Positions 7,426-17,461 of a stretch of DNA of 64,000 nt are shown piece by piece (within the stretch, counting starts at the first letter, position 1; the number at the start of each line of letters is the position of its first letter). The notes below the pieces were generated by a model. That model had not been told where the DNA came from. It saw only the letters and a program-made list of their open reading frames with translations, and made no database searches. The stretch lies in NCBI RefSeq assembly GCF_039645585.1, contig NZ_CP147915.1, positions 1,488,001-1,552,000 of the forward strand, written 5' to 3'. The stretch comes from Sulfurimonas sp. HSL-1656. GTDB lineage: Bacteria; Campylobacterota; Campylobacteria; Campylobacterales; Sulfurimonadaceae. The position numbers were made by a program, and so were the translations under genes.

Positions 7426-8229
7426 ATGCCCGAGACCGTATCTGCTTCCTTTCTCCGCCGCCACTGGAACCGGCTGCTTATCGTCGCGCTCTCGTTGCTG
7501 ATCCTGGCCCTCTCCTTTGCCGGGACCCTCGACAAATCCGGCCGCACGGTCGTGGACGATGCCTTCAAGCAGGCCCTCGTCGTCTTCGGCACGGCCAAGG
7601 CGCTTAACGCCGTCATCTCCGTCGTGCAGGGTACCGAGGTCGGGCCGCCCGGCGTCACTCTTGCCGTCGGCGAAGTGCTCGACCCCGTCAACGACCTCAT
7701 CGAACGCTTCTCCTGGATCATGCTCGCCAGTATCACCTCCCTGGGAATCCAGACCATCTTCATGAATATCGTGACGGACGCCTTTTTCAACTACCTGCTG
7801 CTCTTCCTTGTCATCGCCTACAACCTCTGGCTTTTTTTCCGCTTCACGCGCGACGAGAAATCCCGGACCCTCTTTTTCAAGATCACGGTCATCATGGTCT
7901 TCCTGCGCTTCAGCGTACCGCTCATGGCCATCGCGAACGACCTCGTCTACACCCAATTTGTCCAGCCCGAATACAATATTGTCGAACTCGACCGGGGGGT
8001 CACGGCGATTGCGGACGATATCGAACAGTTCAAAAAGAGTTCCTACAGTGTTTTCAGTACGTCGTACTATACCGAGCAGGTTGAGCACTACAAGGCCGAG
8101 GCCAATGCGGCCGGCGACCGCATCGTCCGGCTTATCATCGCCTTCGTCTTCCAGACGGTCGTCTTCCCGCTGCTCTTTTTGTTCCTGCTGTACAAACTCG
8201 TGCTCAGGGTGTTCGATATCGGCAGGTAA
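7426..8229 (+). CDS. Conserved membrane protein of unknown function
   Basis: 267 residues, starting at the ATG at 7426 because AAGGAG lies five bases upstream. The predicted hydrophobic segments are near residues 12-32, 98-115, 120-140, 150-170 and 235-260. Between the last two is a ~60-residue soluble region with FKKSSYSVFSTSYYTEQVEHYKAEA, possibly a helical hairpin. No transport or catalytic motif is visible. It looks like a family restricted to Campylobacterota-type genomes, which is an impression only. It lies 61 bp upstream of the diguanylate cyclase. Confidence 0.7.
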   Translation: MPETVSASFLRRHWNRLLIVALSLLILALSFAGTLDKSGRTVVDDAFKQALVVFGTAKALNAVISVVQGTEVGPPGVTLAVGEVLDPVNDLIERFSWIMLASITSLGIQTIFMNIVTDAFFNYLLLFLVIAYNLWLFFRFTRDEKSRTLFFKITVIMVFLRFSVPLMAIANDLVYTQFVQPEYNIVELDRGVTAIADDIEQFKKSSYSVFSTSYYTEQVEHYKAEANAAGDRIVRLIIAFVFQTVVFPLLFLFLLYKLVLRVFDIGR

Positions 8230-8290
8230 CGGCAAACGCCGGCCTGCGCATGAAGGAAAAAATTAATAATCACTTTTATATACTGCAATT

Positions 8291-10276
8291 ATGAACATCT
8301 ATCACAAAAAACTGCATTTTGAACCGGCACTGAAATATCTGATATTTTTTGTGTTGAGTGCCGTCTTGATCCTCATCTTCAGCAATGACATTCTGACCGA
8401 CCGCGTCAAGGGGCATCTTGCCGCGGAAAAGGAGCTGACGGTCTCGACCTACCGCAGCATCATCCGCGGGTTCCAGTCCCAGGCCGACATCATCTACTAT
8501 AACCGCATCAATGTCAAAGACGTCATCGACCTCTACAAAAGGGTACCGGACGCATCGGAAGCGGAACGTGCCGCGATCCGCAAACAGCTCTACAGCCTGC
8601 TGCTCCCCGTTTACCGGAACATCAGTCTCTACCACCTCAAGCAGATGCACTTCCATCTGAGCAACAACGAAAGCTTTCTGCGCTTTCACCGCCCCGAGCG
8701 CTTCGGGGACGACCTGACCGGGGTGCGGGACAGCGTCGCCTATGTCAACCGGACGCACAAGCCCGTGTCCGGCTTCGAGGAGGGGCGCATCTTCAACGGC
8801 TACCGCTTTGTCTATCCCCTCTTTGACGGAAACAATTACCTCGGCAGCGTCGAACTCTCCATCGCCATGCAGACCATTCTCGAACGCATCCGTGACGACA
8901 TCCATGCCGATGCCCACTTTATCATCCTCGCTGACACCGTCAAATCGAAGGTCTTCCCCGACGAACAGAACTATTACGCCCCTTCGGAGCTGTTCGGCGA
9001 CTACATGCACGAAAAGGCGCTGGGGCCGAACCATACCCCCGAAACGGCGGCACTGATCCGCAACCATATCCGGGAGAACGGCTCACTGGACAGTGCCCTG
9101 GCGAGGGGGAACGCTTTCAATTTCTTCGAATTCGATGAGCAAACCCTCCATGCCATCACCTTCGTGCCCGTCGTCAATGCGATTTCGCACAAGACCGTGG
9201 CCTACCTCATCATCGACCGCAAGCACGAGGACCTCCAGACCCGCTTCAACCAGTACAAGATCATGGCCTTTGTCATCATCGCGCTCCTGGCCCTGCTCTT
9301 CTACCTGCTTTACCGTGCCAACCTGCAGCGCAACGCAATCGAAATCGACAAACGCCAGCTGCAGTCGCTCATCGACCTCCAAAAGAACGTCGTCATCCTG
9401 ACCGACGGCCATGTGCTGAAGTTCGCCAACCGCTTCTTCTACGAGTCGTTCAACTACGATTCGCTCGAACAGTTCCGCGAGGAACATGATTGCATCTGTG
9501 ACCTCTTCATCGAAGACGAGCGCTTTTTCCACCTCGGCAAGGTCCCCGAGGGCAAGCAGTGGGTCAAAACGCTGATGGAGACCCCGGCGACGCGCCGGAT
9601 CGTCAAGATGCTCGACCGCGAAGGAACCCCGCGCGTCTATACCGTCAGCGTCAACCCCATTCCCGGCCACCGCTACATCGTCGTCTTCACCGACATCAGC
9701 CTGACCATCCTGAACCAGCGGGAGCTGGAACAACGGGCATCACGGGACAAACTGACCCGCGCCTACAACCGCGAATTCCTCGATGCCTCCTTCCACAAAC
9801 TCTGCCACTCGGCCAACGCGCAGCAGAAACTGCTGGGTGTTATCATGGTCGACCTCGACCACTTCAAGCGGATCAACGACACCTACGGCCATAACCGGGG
9901 CGACGAGGTCCTCAAAATGTTCGTCAGCATCATCCGCCATGCCATCCGTCAGGAGGACTTCATCATCCGCTGGGGCGGGGAGGAGTTCCTGCTGCTGATG
10001 ATGGTCGACAGCCTGCACAGCCTTACGGCCATTGCGGAGGGGGTACGCGAGCGTATCGAAAAAGCGACGTTCGACGAGGTCGGACAGATCACGGCAAGCT
10101 TCGGCGTGACCATCTACCGCGACGGCGACAACCTCAAAAACACCGTCGCACGCAGCGACAAGGCCCTCTACGAGGCAAAATCATCGGGCCGGAACATGGT
10201 CATCGTCGATGATGCCCTCATCGAAGACGGTGATCATCCGTTTGAACGTGCGGTAAAAGAGAAAGCGGAATCATAA
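8291..10276 (+). CDS. Membrane-bound diguanylate cyclase with periplasmic sensor
   Basis: 661 residues. A membrane segment near residues 15-33 is followed by a ~280-residue periplasmic region that looks like a Cache-type sensor (HFHLSNNESFLRFHRPERFGDDL). A second membrane segment lies around 320-340, then a PAS-like segment (~350-470) and a GGDEF domain (~490-650). The catalytic loop reads RWGGEEF and the preceding strand VDLDHFKRINDTYGHNRGD is intact, so the enzyme should make cyclic-di-GMP. No clear RxxD inhibitory site is seen. The periplasmic part presumably binds a small ligand. It is monocistronic, with the small secreted gene convergent downstream. Confidence 0.88.
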   Translation: MNIYHKKLHFEPALKYLIFFVLSAVLILIFSNDILTDRVKGHLAAEKELTVSTYRSIIRGFQSQADIIYYNRINVKDVIDLYKRVPDASEAERAAIRKQLYSLLLPVYRNISLYHLKQMHFHLSNNESFLRFHRPERFGDDLTGVRDSVAYVNRTHKPVSGFEEGRIFNGYRFVYPLFDGNNYLGSVELSIAMQTILERIRDDIHADAHFIILADTVKSKVFPDEQNYYAPSELFGDYMHEKALGPNHTPETAALIRNHIRENGSLDSALARGNAFNFFEFDEQTLHAITFVPVVNAISHKTVAYLIIDRKHEDLQTRFNQYKIMAFVIIALLALLFYLLYRANLQRNAIEIDKRQLQSLIDLQKNVVILTDGHVLKFANRFFYESFNYDSLEQFREEHDCICDLFIEDERFFHLGKVPEGKQWVKTLMETPATRRIVKMLDREGTPRVYTVSVNPIPGHRYIVVFTDISLTILNQRELEQRASRDKLTRAYNREFLDASFHKLCHSANAQQKLLGVIMVDLDHFKRINDTYGHNRGDEVLKMFVSIIRHAIRQEDFIIRWGGEEFLLLMMVDSLHSLTAIAEGVRERIEKATFDEVGQITASFGVTIYRDGDNLKNTVARSDKALYEAKSSGRNMVIVDDALIEDGDHPFERAVKEKAES

Positions 10277-10342
10277 CCCGGCCCCGGCTCGGGGCGGATC
10301 ACTGAGGAGGAAGGGAAACGGGCGAAGGTTCACCCGAATTGA

Positions 10343-10702
10343 TTACTCGTCGTCGACGTGGATGCGGTCCCTGTCACGATCCTGGGCGGGCTCATCGACC
10401 CGGTCCTGCAGCCGGTCTTGCAGACGGTCCTGATCGGGTTCATCCACCCTGTCCTGCAGACGGTCGCGCGTCTGATCCTTGTCCTGGTCTTTGGTCTGAT
10501 CCTGGAGCTGATCTTTCGTACGGTCCTGCGTCTGCAGATAGGTCTGGTTCTGGATCATCATGCGGTTCTGCTTCATCTGCATCTGCTGCGTCTGCATCTG
10601 CGACTGGGACTTCTGCATCGTCGTACTGCCCTGGCCCTGCGCCAACAGCGCCGTTGCCGCCAGCAGCGATACCGCTGCGGCTACTGTCATTACCTTTTTC
10701 AT
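10343..10702 (-). CDS. Secreted Gln/Asp/Arg-rich repeat protein
   Basis: 119 residues: signal peptide (about 1-21, ending LLA-Q), a Q/M-rich middle (QSQMQTQQMQMKQNRMM), then a tail of short repeats built on DRLQDRVDEPDQ and DRLQDRLQDRVDEP. The tail is visible as tandem DNA repeats in 10380-10480. It is highly polar, lacks Cys and is probably disordered. It resembles the 91-residue protein at 7038-7313 in signal peptide and Q/M segment, suggesting paralogues flanking the diguanylate cyclase. Function unknown; calcium or metal binding by the acidic repeat is only a guess. Confidence 0.65.
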   Translation of the reverse strand: MKKVMTVAAAVSLLAATALLAQGQGSTTMQKSQSQMQTQQMQMKQNRMMIQNQTYLQTQDRTKDQLQDQTKDQDKDQTRDRLQDRVDEPDQDRLQDRLQDRVDEPAQDRDRDRIHVDDE

Positions 10703-10774
10703 GACGTGCTCCTTATAGAGGTGGGATACTCAAATGGTACGCCCCCACTATGAGCGAAGTATGAGTACCCTTGA

Positions 10775-11509
10775 TTATACCTCGTACGGTGTCGGGAGCG
10801 GCGGGTTCGTACCGAAGGCCCGGGCGATCGCCTCGGTGACTTTGGTCTTGAGTTTCCCGGCGGCGACGGGGTGTAAGAAGCGCACCCCCTCCTCGCTCAT
10901 CTGCTGCCGCAGGCCCGGGTCGTAGATGTAGGCCCGTGCCTTCCCGATCTTTTCGCTCTGCTCGAAGATCGACTTGGCGTAGGCGAGGATGTTGGGGTGG
11001 TGACGGTCGAAGCGGTTCCCCCAGGCGAAAAAGACAAACTTGCCGCTGAGGCGGATGTTCTTGACATCATGGTAGTTGAGTTCACGGCTGAAACGGGTCT
11101 GCTGGAAGGAGGGAAGTTTCTCGATGTCCTCGTTGAAGGTCTCCAGCACCATAGTCGGTTCGATGTCGGGGCGGTTGTAGTTGAAGAGGTACTTCACCTC
11201 GATCAGTTTGCCCTCGAAGCCGTGGATGCGGGACTGAAAGATGTCCATCAGCTTGTTGAACTGCAGCGCCGTGTAGCGGCCGTCAAATTCGTACCCCTGT
11301 TCGGCGAGCGGTTTGTCGGTGTTGTACCCCGCCGGGGCCATGGCCGGGTTGTAGAGGAAGAGCGTCCCCGCGACGGTTTTGTTCTTCTTCTTGAGCAGCT
11401 GCGGCAGATCGAGGGCAGAGAGCTCCTCGTCCGGCGCGTTGAAATAGAGGTAGTGTTCGACGAGGTATTCCAGGTCGTGTTCGGTGGCGAATTTTCCGAA
11501 AGCTTGCAT
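10775..11509 (-). CDS. Hypothetical cytoplasmic protein
   Basis: 244 residues, no signal peptide or membrane segment. Two features stand out: VAGTLFLYNPAMAPAGYN near residue 46 and GKFVFFAWGNRFDRHHPNILAYAKSIFEQSEKIGK in the second half, rich in aromatic and basic residues. Together they are mildly reminiscent of DUF1643-like proteins, but I cannot confirm this. AAAGG precedes the ATG. It has no obvious operon partner; the next gene upstream is divergent. Confidence 0.65.
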   Translation of the reverse strand: MQAFGKFATEHDLEYLVEHYLYFNAPDEELSALDLPQLLKKKNKTVAGTLFLYNPAMAPAGYNTDKPLAEQGYEFDGRYTALQFNKLMDIFQSRIHGFEGKLIEVKYLFNYNRPDIEPTMVLETFNEDIEKLPSFQQTRFSRELNYHDVKNIRLSGKFVFFAWGNRFDRHHPNILAYAKSIFEQSEKIGKARAYIYDPGLRQQMSEEGVRFLHPVAAGKLKTKVTEAIARAFGTNPPLPTPYEV

Positions 11510-11627
11510 GATTGTGGGCCTTTAGAGCATTTAGCGGATTTTACAGTAATTCGCCGCGAATGAACAACCCCGCACCGCGTTTGGACCGTAAAGTGCATAA
11601 GGCGGGAAAAAGTACCAAAGGAATCCG

Positions 11628-12029
11628 ATGAAAGCATTAACCCAGACCATGATGGAGAGCGGCAAAACGTTTGTAGAGCTTCTCGACGACAGCGGGCGCA
11701 AACCCAAAGCCGCATTCTGGATCTACAACCCGGAGCTCGATGAGTGGATCCTGCTGTTTGGGCATGTCAAAGGTATCAACGACGACGACGCGAAATTCAA
11801 TGAAACGGTCGGTGCGCTCTACGCGTCGAACCGGGAGCAGCTGCCAGGGCTGAACATGACCGATATCGGCCTGGCACAGGAGAACGCCCCCATCCTCGAA
11901 CTGCTCGATTCCGTCGTCAATACCGGCGATGAGATCCTGGGCATCAGCTTCACCAACGAAGAGATCCTGGGCCAGGTCATCGACGGCGTCTTCCTCTACC
12001 GGATGAACATCACCGAATTCGTCGCCTGA
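11628..12029 (+). CDS. Hypothetical small acidic protein
   Basis: 133 residues, cytoplasmic, acidic, mixed alpha/beta. AAAGGAATCCG precedes the ATG. Two similar short segments (ILELLDSVVNTGDEILGISFTNEEILG) suggest an amphipathic helix pair. I do not recognise a family. It is transcribed divergently from 10775-11509 and convergently to the AMMECR1 fusion. Confidence 0.62.
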   Translation: MKALTQTMMESGKTFVELLDDSGRKPKAAFWIYNPELDEWILLFGHVKGINDDDAKFNETVGALYASNREQLPGLNMTDIGLAQENAPILELLDSVVNTGDEILGISFTNEEILGQVIDGVFLYRMNITEFVA

Positions 12030-12050
12030 TACACGACGCAGCCGCGCCGC

Positions 12051-13043
12051 TCAGTGCATGACCACCGCGCTCGTCCCCATGACCTTGGGGTCGGGGGAGG
12101 TGTGGTGCATGAAGAGGCGCCACCCCTCCGGCGTCTGCCGGTAGACGTTCGTCGCCAGGGCCATCCCGGCCAGCTGGCCGTCGACGTAGACACACTCTCT
12201 GAGGCTGTGGATGCTTATTGTCCCCTCGCGCGTCGTCTGTACCTCTTCGAGCTCGAAATGGACACCCTGCTGCCCCGCCAGCATCGCGCGCCAGCTCCCG
12301 GCTACCGCCTCCCTGCCCTGCAGGCGTTCGCCGCCGGGGTGAATGCAGACGACCGCCTCGTCATCGGCCCACACCGAGAGCATCGCCTCCAGGTCCCCGC
12401 GTTCCAGGGCGCCGTAAAAGCCCGCCTCTGCAGCCTGAGGGGTGGGGAAAGGGGTGTCGGTTGCCACCTCGTACTCCTCCTCCGGCGCGACGTCTGCGAA
12501 CCGCTCGACCTGGTAGATAAAGATGGCAGGGTGTTCGTCGAGCGCAAACCCCCTGATCCCCGCCTTGACGCCGAGCTGGCCGAAAAACTGGTCAAACGAA
12601 GGGAACTCCTCCCACACCTGCGGCAGGAAGGTCGCGCTGTGTCTGCCCTGCTGCAGGATCACCCCGTCGATGCCGGGCCGTAGTTTCGCTTTGAGCTCCT
12701 CCGTATCGCCGTACTCCACCTCCTCGGGCAGGGTCAGAATGGAGATCTCGATGCTGCAATAGGGGTACTCGCTTTCGCTCAGCGGGAAGAAGCGCCGGTC
12801 GCTGAAGGCCGCGGCCTGGGCGTTGTAGACGACGTCGTCGAAGAGCGTCTTGTGCGGCAGCAGCGACCCGATACAGCCGCGCAGGGAGTCCCCGTCGATG
12901 TTGATGGTCACAAACGTCGCACGCGCTTCCGAGAGCTGCGGGAACTGCTCGAGCAGAATCTCTTTTGAGTAGGGAAAAGGTTTTCCGAATTTCTCTTCGA
13001 TGGATGCGCGGGCGAGCTTGAGCAACAGGTCTTGCAGTGTCAT
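12051..13043 (-). CDS. AMMECR1-domain protein fused to an NTF2/SnoaL-like domain
   Basis: 330 residues from the ATG at 13043 (AAGGAG upstream). Residues ~1-185 are an AMMECR1/AmmeMemoRadiSam-A domain with the signature LRGCIGSL at 54-61, FSDRRFFPLSESE and SIEISILT. Residues ~200-330 form an NTF2-like (DUF4440/SnoaL) cone: GFYGALERGDLEAMLSVWADDE, CIHPGGERLQGREAVAGSW, VYRQTPEGWRLFMHHTS. AMMECR1 proteins are usually ~180-220 residues alone or act with AmmeMemoRadiSam B and radical-SAM partners; neither neighbour is present here. The fusion is continuous in one frame. Its joint function is unknown; a small-molecule enzyme or binding role is inferred for the NTF2 part. Confidence 0.82.
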   Translation of the reverse strand: MTLQDLLLKLARASIEEKFGKPFPYSKEILLEQFPQLSEARATFVTINIDGDSLRGCIGSLLPHKTLFDDVVYNAQAAAFSDRRFFPLSESEYPYCSIEISILTLPEEVEYGDTEELKAKLRPGIDGVILQQGRHSATFLPQVWEEFPSFDQFFGQLGVKAGIRGFALDEHPAIFIYQVERFADVAPEEEYEVATDTPFPTPQAAEAGFYGALERGDLEAMLSVWADDEAVVCIHPGGERLQGREAVAGSWRAMLAGQQGVHFELEEVQTTREGTISIHSLRECVYVDGQLAGMALATNVYRQTPEGWRLFMHHTSPDPKVMGTSAVVMH

Positions 13044-13324
13044 GGTGAACTCCTTTTTGTGTTTGAACCTTCCCAGGCTTTCAGCAGCCGCTTTTCGGGC
13101 GGCGGGACGGTCTGTCCGAGCGAACGCCAAAGCGCCAAGGGGCTCCCGAACCGGCCGGACAATTCCCGGGAGACGGTTGCGGCAAAACCGTCGTTTAGTG
13201 CCGCACTACAATTTTTATTCTCAACGGACAATTTTTATCGTATAAATGGCAGAAAAGTGGGTTCTGGCTGTTAAAAGTGACGGGAAAAGCGTGAAGTGTT
13301 TGGCGGCCGAAATGCCGCCACTCC

Positions 13325-14539
<1,215 letters not shown>

Positions 14540-14699
14540 TACTGCTCCTTCTGATAATCTCCACCGATTCTAGCGGAGGACATCTTAGAAAACAGTAGCG
14601 GGGAACGGCAGCTTGAACGGGCATTGCATTATAGAGAGGCAACGGGTCTGCGGCACGCGTCGGAGGCCGCACCATCTTTAATATATGACAGGAGGATCG

Positions 14700-15290
14700 A
14701 TGCGTGTAAAAATCACCGGCATCACCAATCTCGAGGACGCGCTGGCCGCCGTAGAAGAGGGCGCCGATGCCATCGACTTTATCTTTTTCCAGGGCTCGCG
14801 GCGCTTCATCACCCCCGAGGCGGCGTTCAAGATTGTCGAGCATCTGCCCCCCTTCGTCGAGAAGGTCGGCATCTTCGTCGACAGCGATGCCAAGTACATC
14901 AACAAGGCGATCGCGCTCAGCGGCATCACTCTCGCCCAGATCCACTTCGAGGCGACGGACGCTTTGTACGGTTCGCTCGTCGCGCCGCACCTGCGCGTCG
15001 TGCGCGCCCAGCGCGGGGCCGACATCGGCTACCTTGGCGACCGCTACCGCATCGTCGACGTCTTCGGCGCGAACACGCTCAAAGCGGACGGCAGCCTGGA
15101 CCTGTCGTGGTTCGAGGGCAAGGACTGCTCGAAGATTATCCTCTCGGGCAACCTGACGCCCGAAAACGTCGAACAGGCCCTCCCCTACGGTTTTTACGGC
15201 GTCGACGTCAGCACCGCGGTCGAGCGCGAACCGGGTAAGAAGGACCGCGAAAAGATGCGGGCCTTTATCCGTGCCGCCAAGCAGTGCTAG
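14700..15290 (+). CDS. trpF: Phosphoribosylanthranilate isomerase
   Basis: 196 residues from the ATG at 14700, chosen because AGGAGG sits just upstream. TIM-barrel signs of TrpF: MRVKITGITNLEDAL with the K-I-T-G opening (the usual Cys of KICG is Thr here), FQGSRRFITPEAA, FVEKVGIFVD, and a C-terminal phosphate-binding region LSGNLTPENV ... GVDVSTAVEREPG-KD. It catalyses the Amadori step of tryptophan biosynthesis. Divergent from trpB; no other trp gene is adjacent. Confidence 0.92.
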   Translation: MRVKITGITNLEDALAAVEEGADAIDFIFFQGSRRFITPEAAFKIVEHLPPFVEKVGIFVDSDAKYINKAIALSGITLAQIHFEATDALYGSLVAPHLRVVRAQRGADIGYLGDRYRIVDVFGANTLKADGSLDLSWFEGKDCSKIILSGNLTPENVEQALPYGFYGVDVSTAVEREPGKKDREKMRAFIRAAKQC

Positions 15291-15299
15291 GCGCTTCGT

Positions 15300-15875
15300 C
15301 TACGCCTGCAGCAGCCACTCTTTGCGCGCCGGGGCGAGCGCCTCGAGCGTGTGCCAGACGGTGGGGTAGTCGCCGATCTGCGCGATCATCCCGTTGAAGA
15401 TGTGGTAGGCCATGCCGTCTCCGGCTTCATTCTGCGCCTCACTCTTTGTCTTCTCCAGTACCTCCAGGGGGTCGAACGTTCTGACGAATTTCGTCTCGAC
15501 GGGCATCCCCGTATGATTCGCGACGGTGGCAATAATGACGTTGTACTTGTCCATTTTCAGCAATGCCTTCAGGGATTCGTACATTTTTGGGTCGGTAATG
15601 TCGTAGTGTGTCGTAAAGATGTAGTTGTCGTCTTTGTTCAGACGGAACTGGACAATACAGACCCCTATGGTCTTGCCGTCAAAGGGCATCAGCAGAAATG
15701 TCGGCTTGAAGTCGCACTCCAGCTCGGGGGCGTCGAGCAGCGCCTCCGCCCCGTCGCTGAGGCGCAGAAGGATCATGGGTTCATCGTTTTCGACTCCCAA
15801 TGGGATGGCATCGCCCGGGTCCATGGCGAGGATGGCTTGTTGTACTTCCGCCGGTAATTCATGGTTGAAAATCAT
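15300..15875 (-). CDS. Hypothetical protein
   Basis: 191 residues without signal peptide. The N-terminal half is strand-rich (PMILLRLSDGAEALLD, FLLMPFDGKTIGVCIVQFRL), the remainder mixed. AAAGGAACCG precedes the ATG. Convergent with trpF (10 bp apart). I do not recognise a family and see no catalytic motif. Confidence 0.65.
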   Translation of the reverse strand: MIFNHELPAEVQQAILAMDPGDAIPLGVENDEPMILLRLSDGAEALLDAPELECDFKPTFLLMPFDGKTIGVCIVQFRLNKDDNYIFTTHYDITDPKMYESLKALLKMDKYNVIIATVANHTGMPVETKFVRTFDPLEVLEKTKSEAQNEAGDGMAYHIFNGMIAQIGDYPTVWHTLEALAPARKEWLLQA

Positions 15876-16001
15876 AAGTCGGTTCCTTTGTGGTTTTCCC
15901 CGGACCTACATTTTTTGTTCTTCCGCACGCCATCCGGCGCCAAATGTCGCGCCCGTTTCCTGCATTCAGCGGTAAATGAAAGCACCAAAAAAGGAGGCAA
16001 T

Positions 16002-16355
16002 GTGCCAAAAGGGACGATCATTACGCTGCAGGAAGTACAGGAGATTTTTTTCGAGAAAAAGATCCTCGGGTTCGACCAAGAGAAGATCGCCGAACTCTAC
16101 TACCTCATCGACGATCACGGCTACGTCTGCCTTCGCGACCCTGACCGAACCTGGGCGCCCAACATGGATGAGGACGACGAACGGATGGCCTACAACGAGA
16201 TCGCTGACATCCTCGAGCTGGACCACTCCATCATCGAGGAGTACTACATGGTCATCGCCGCCGCCGTCCAGGCCGCCTGCGAGCAGTTTACCGACATGAC
16301 GCAGCGGGAAAAGGTCCCCTTCTACATCATCGCACTGCACGAACTGCTGCCGTAG
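16002..16355 (+). CDS. Hypothetical acidic protein, GTG start
   Basis: 117 residues from a GTG at 16002, which is preceded by AAAAGGAGG; the longer open frame upstream lacks any ribosome site. Acidic and helical (FFEKKILGFDQEKIAELYYLIDDHGYV, DEDDERMAYNEIADILELDHS). A short Campylobacterota-type conserved protein by impression; no function visible. Monocistronic, convergent with the CSD-like gene downstream. Confidence 0.6.
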   Translation: MPKGTIITLQEVQEIFFEKKILGFDQEKIAELYYLIDDHGYVCLRDPDRTWAPNMDEDDERMAYNEIADILELDHSIIEEYYMVIAAAVQAACEQFTDMTQREKVPFYIIALHELLP

Positions 16356-16392
16356 GATCGGTGCGTGCCGGGGGTTGGGGAAACGTAATAGC

Positions 16393-16605
16393 TTAGAGAA
16401 AGTAGAGGTTGTGGGCTTCGGTATCGACGATCTCGAAAGAGACATCGTGGCCGACACGCAGCGCACGGATGCCCTCGGAACGGCGGTGGTGGATCTGGCA
16501 CTCCGCGATGGAGACCGTCTTGTGTTCGGCACGGAGCCGGATAATGCCGTAACCGTTTTCGGCATCGTACCAGATGACCGTCCCTTCATATCTTTCTTGC
16601 ATCAT
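16393..16605 (-). CDS. Cold-shock-domain-like small protein
   Basis: 70 residues. YEGTVIWYDAENGYGIIRL resembles the first two strands of a cold-shock OB fold (GTVKWFN-EKGFGFI), with the RNP1 positions partly kept (Y-A-E-N-G-Y-G). The RNP2 motif (VFVH) is replaced by TVSIAECQIHH, so nucleic-acid binding is plausible but altered. A double ATG at 16605; an upstream extension is rejected for lack of a ribosome site. It lies near a true CspA gene at 16940-17158. Confidence 0.62.
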   Translation of the reverse strand: MMQERYEGTVIWYDAENGYGIIRLRAEHKTVSIAECQIHHRRSEGIRALRVGHDVSFEIVDTEAHNLYFL

Positions 16606-16669
16606 TCTAAAAACCTTATTGTATTCGTACGGGAGTGCGGGTGTCTGGGGAAGGCGGTACTGTGGGTAT

Positions 16670-16855
16670 TCAGTGCCGCAGGTTCTGCCAGGAAATGGGG
16701 TTGTGAAAATCCAGACCGCTGCGCTGCCACTGGGCGCGTTCACTGTCCCTGGAGTGGAGGAGCCCCTCGATAAGTTTGTACTTCAGACCGGTGACGGTAC
16801 TGGTCAGCTCTTTGCCTTCACTCAGTGCCTTGAGTGTCTCTTCCTTCGTGTCCAT
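16670..16855 (-). CDS. Hypothetical 61-residue protein
   Basis: A small, charged, single-domain protein (MDTKEETLKALSEGKEL ... GLKYKLIEGLLHSRDSERAQW). AAAGGACCC lies before the ATG. It sits between two cold-shock-type genes on the same strand and may share their transcript. No family is recognised; the ribosome site and absence of overlap are the main support. Confidence 0.5.
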   Translation of the reverse strand: MDTKEETLKALSEGKELTSTVTGLKYKLIEGLLHSRDSERAQWQRSGLDFHNPISWQNLRH

Positions 16856-16939
16856 CGTGGGTCCTTTAAGTCGCTCTATAAGAGAGCAGTGCTCTCTTAA
16901 TCAAACGCCTAAAACGGCGGAAAGCTCCGCCGCAAGGAG

Positions 16940-17158
16940 TTACAGCGCGGTAACGTTCTCCGCCTGCGGGCCTTTCTGCCCCTGGCCGATCTCGTAAGTC
17001 ACTTCCTGACCTTCCTGGAGTTCGACACGGCCGTAGCCGCTTCTGTTGACCTGGCGGAAGTGTACAAATACGTCGTCGCCGCCTTCTTTAGGGGCGATAA
17101 ACCCAAAACCTTTTTCGCTGTTGAACCATTTAACGGTTCCGTGTTTAAGATCTGCCAT
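16940..17158 (-). CDS. cspA: Cold-shock protein CspA family
   Basis: 72 residues, a complete cold-shock domain: [15 protein letters not shown] (RNP1) and DDVFVHF (RNP2), ending QAENVTAL. It binds single-stranded RNA/DNA as an RNA chaperone. AAGAAGG precedes the ATG at 17158; an upstream in-frame extension is rejected. The long, AT-richer leader upstream is typical of cold-inducible csp mRNAs. Confidence 0.93.
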   Translation of the reverse strand: MADLKHGTVKWFNSEKGFGFIAPKEGGDDVFVHFRQVNRSGYGRVELQEGQEVTYEIGQGQKGPQAENVTAL

Positions 17159-17461
17159 TGCAAAACCTTCTTGTTGGAGTGTTGTCAAAATATAATGCGG
17201 AGTAAAACGAGGCATAGAAAATACTGAGGAAGTCTTCAATAATCACAAACCAAGATGAAACTCTAGATCATCTTTCAATGCCTTAATTATACCTGAAATA
17301 TTCAAAGGAAGCAAGCGTGTATGAAAGGAATTACCGGTTCCATGCCGGCATTCTTATTACACGAAAAGACGCCAGGCCGTGCGGTGGGATTCGTTTTTGC
17401 ACATTAAAAGCGCTTATGCAACAAACACAGAAGAACTTCCATGCAACAAGGAGCAAAAGTA
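17159..17461. other. Intergenic: cspA leader and sodB promoter region
   Basis: This 303-bp gap separates the divergent cspA and sodB genes. Its cspA half is AT-rich and could be a structured cold-shock 5' leader. The sodB half ends with AAGGAG before the start. I see no further gene and no clear factor-binding dyad. Confidence 0.5.

Noticed and set aside
16606-16743. Longer N-terminus for the CSD-like gene at 16393-16605
   Set aside because: The extension has no ribosome site and lacks similarity to cold-shock proteins, whereas the double ATG at 16605 directly begins the fold.
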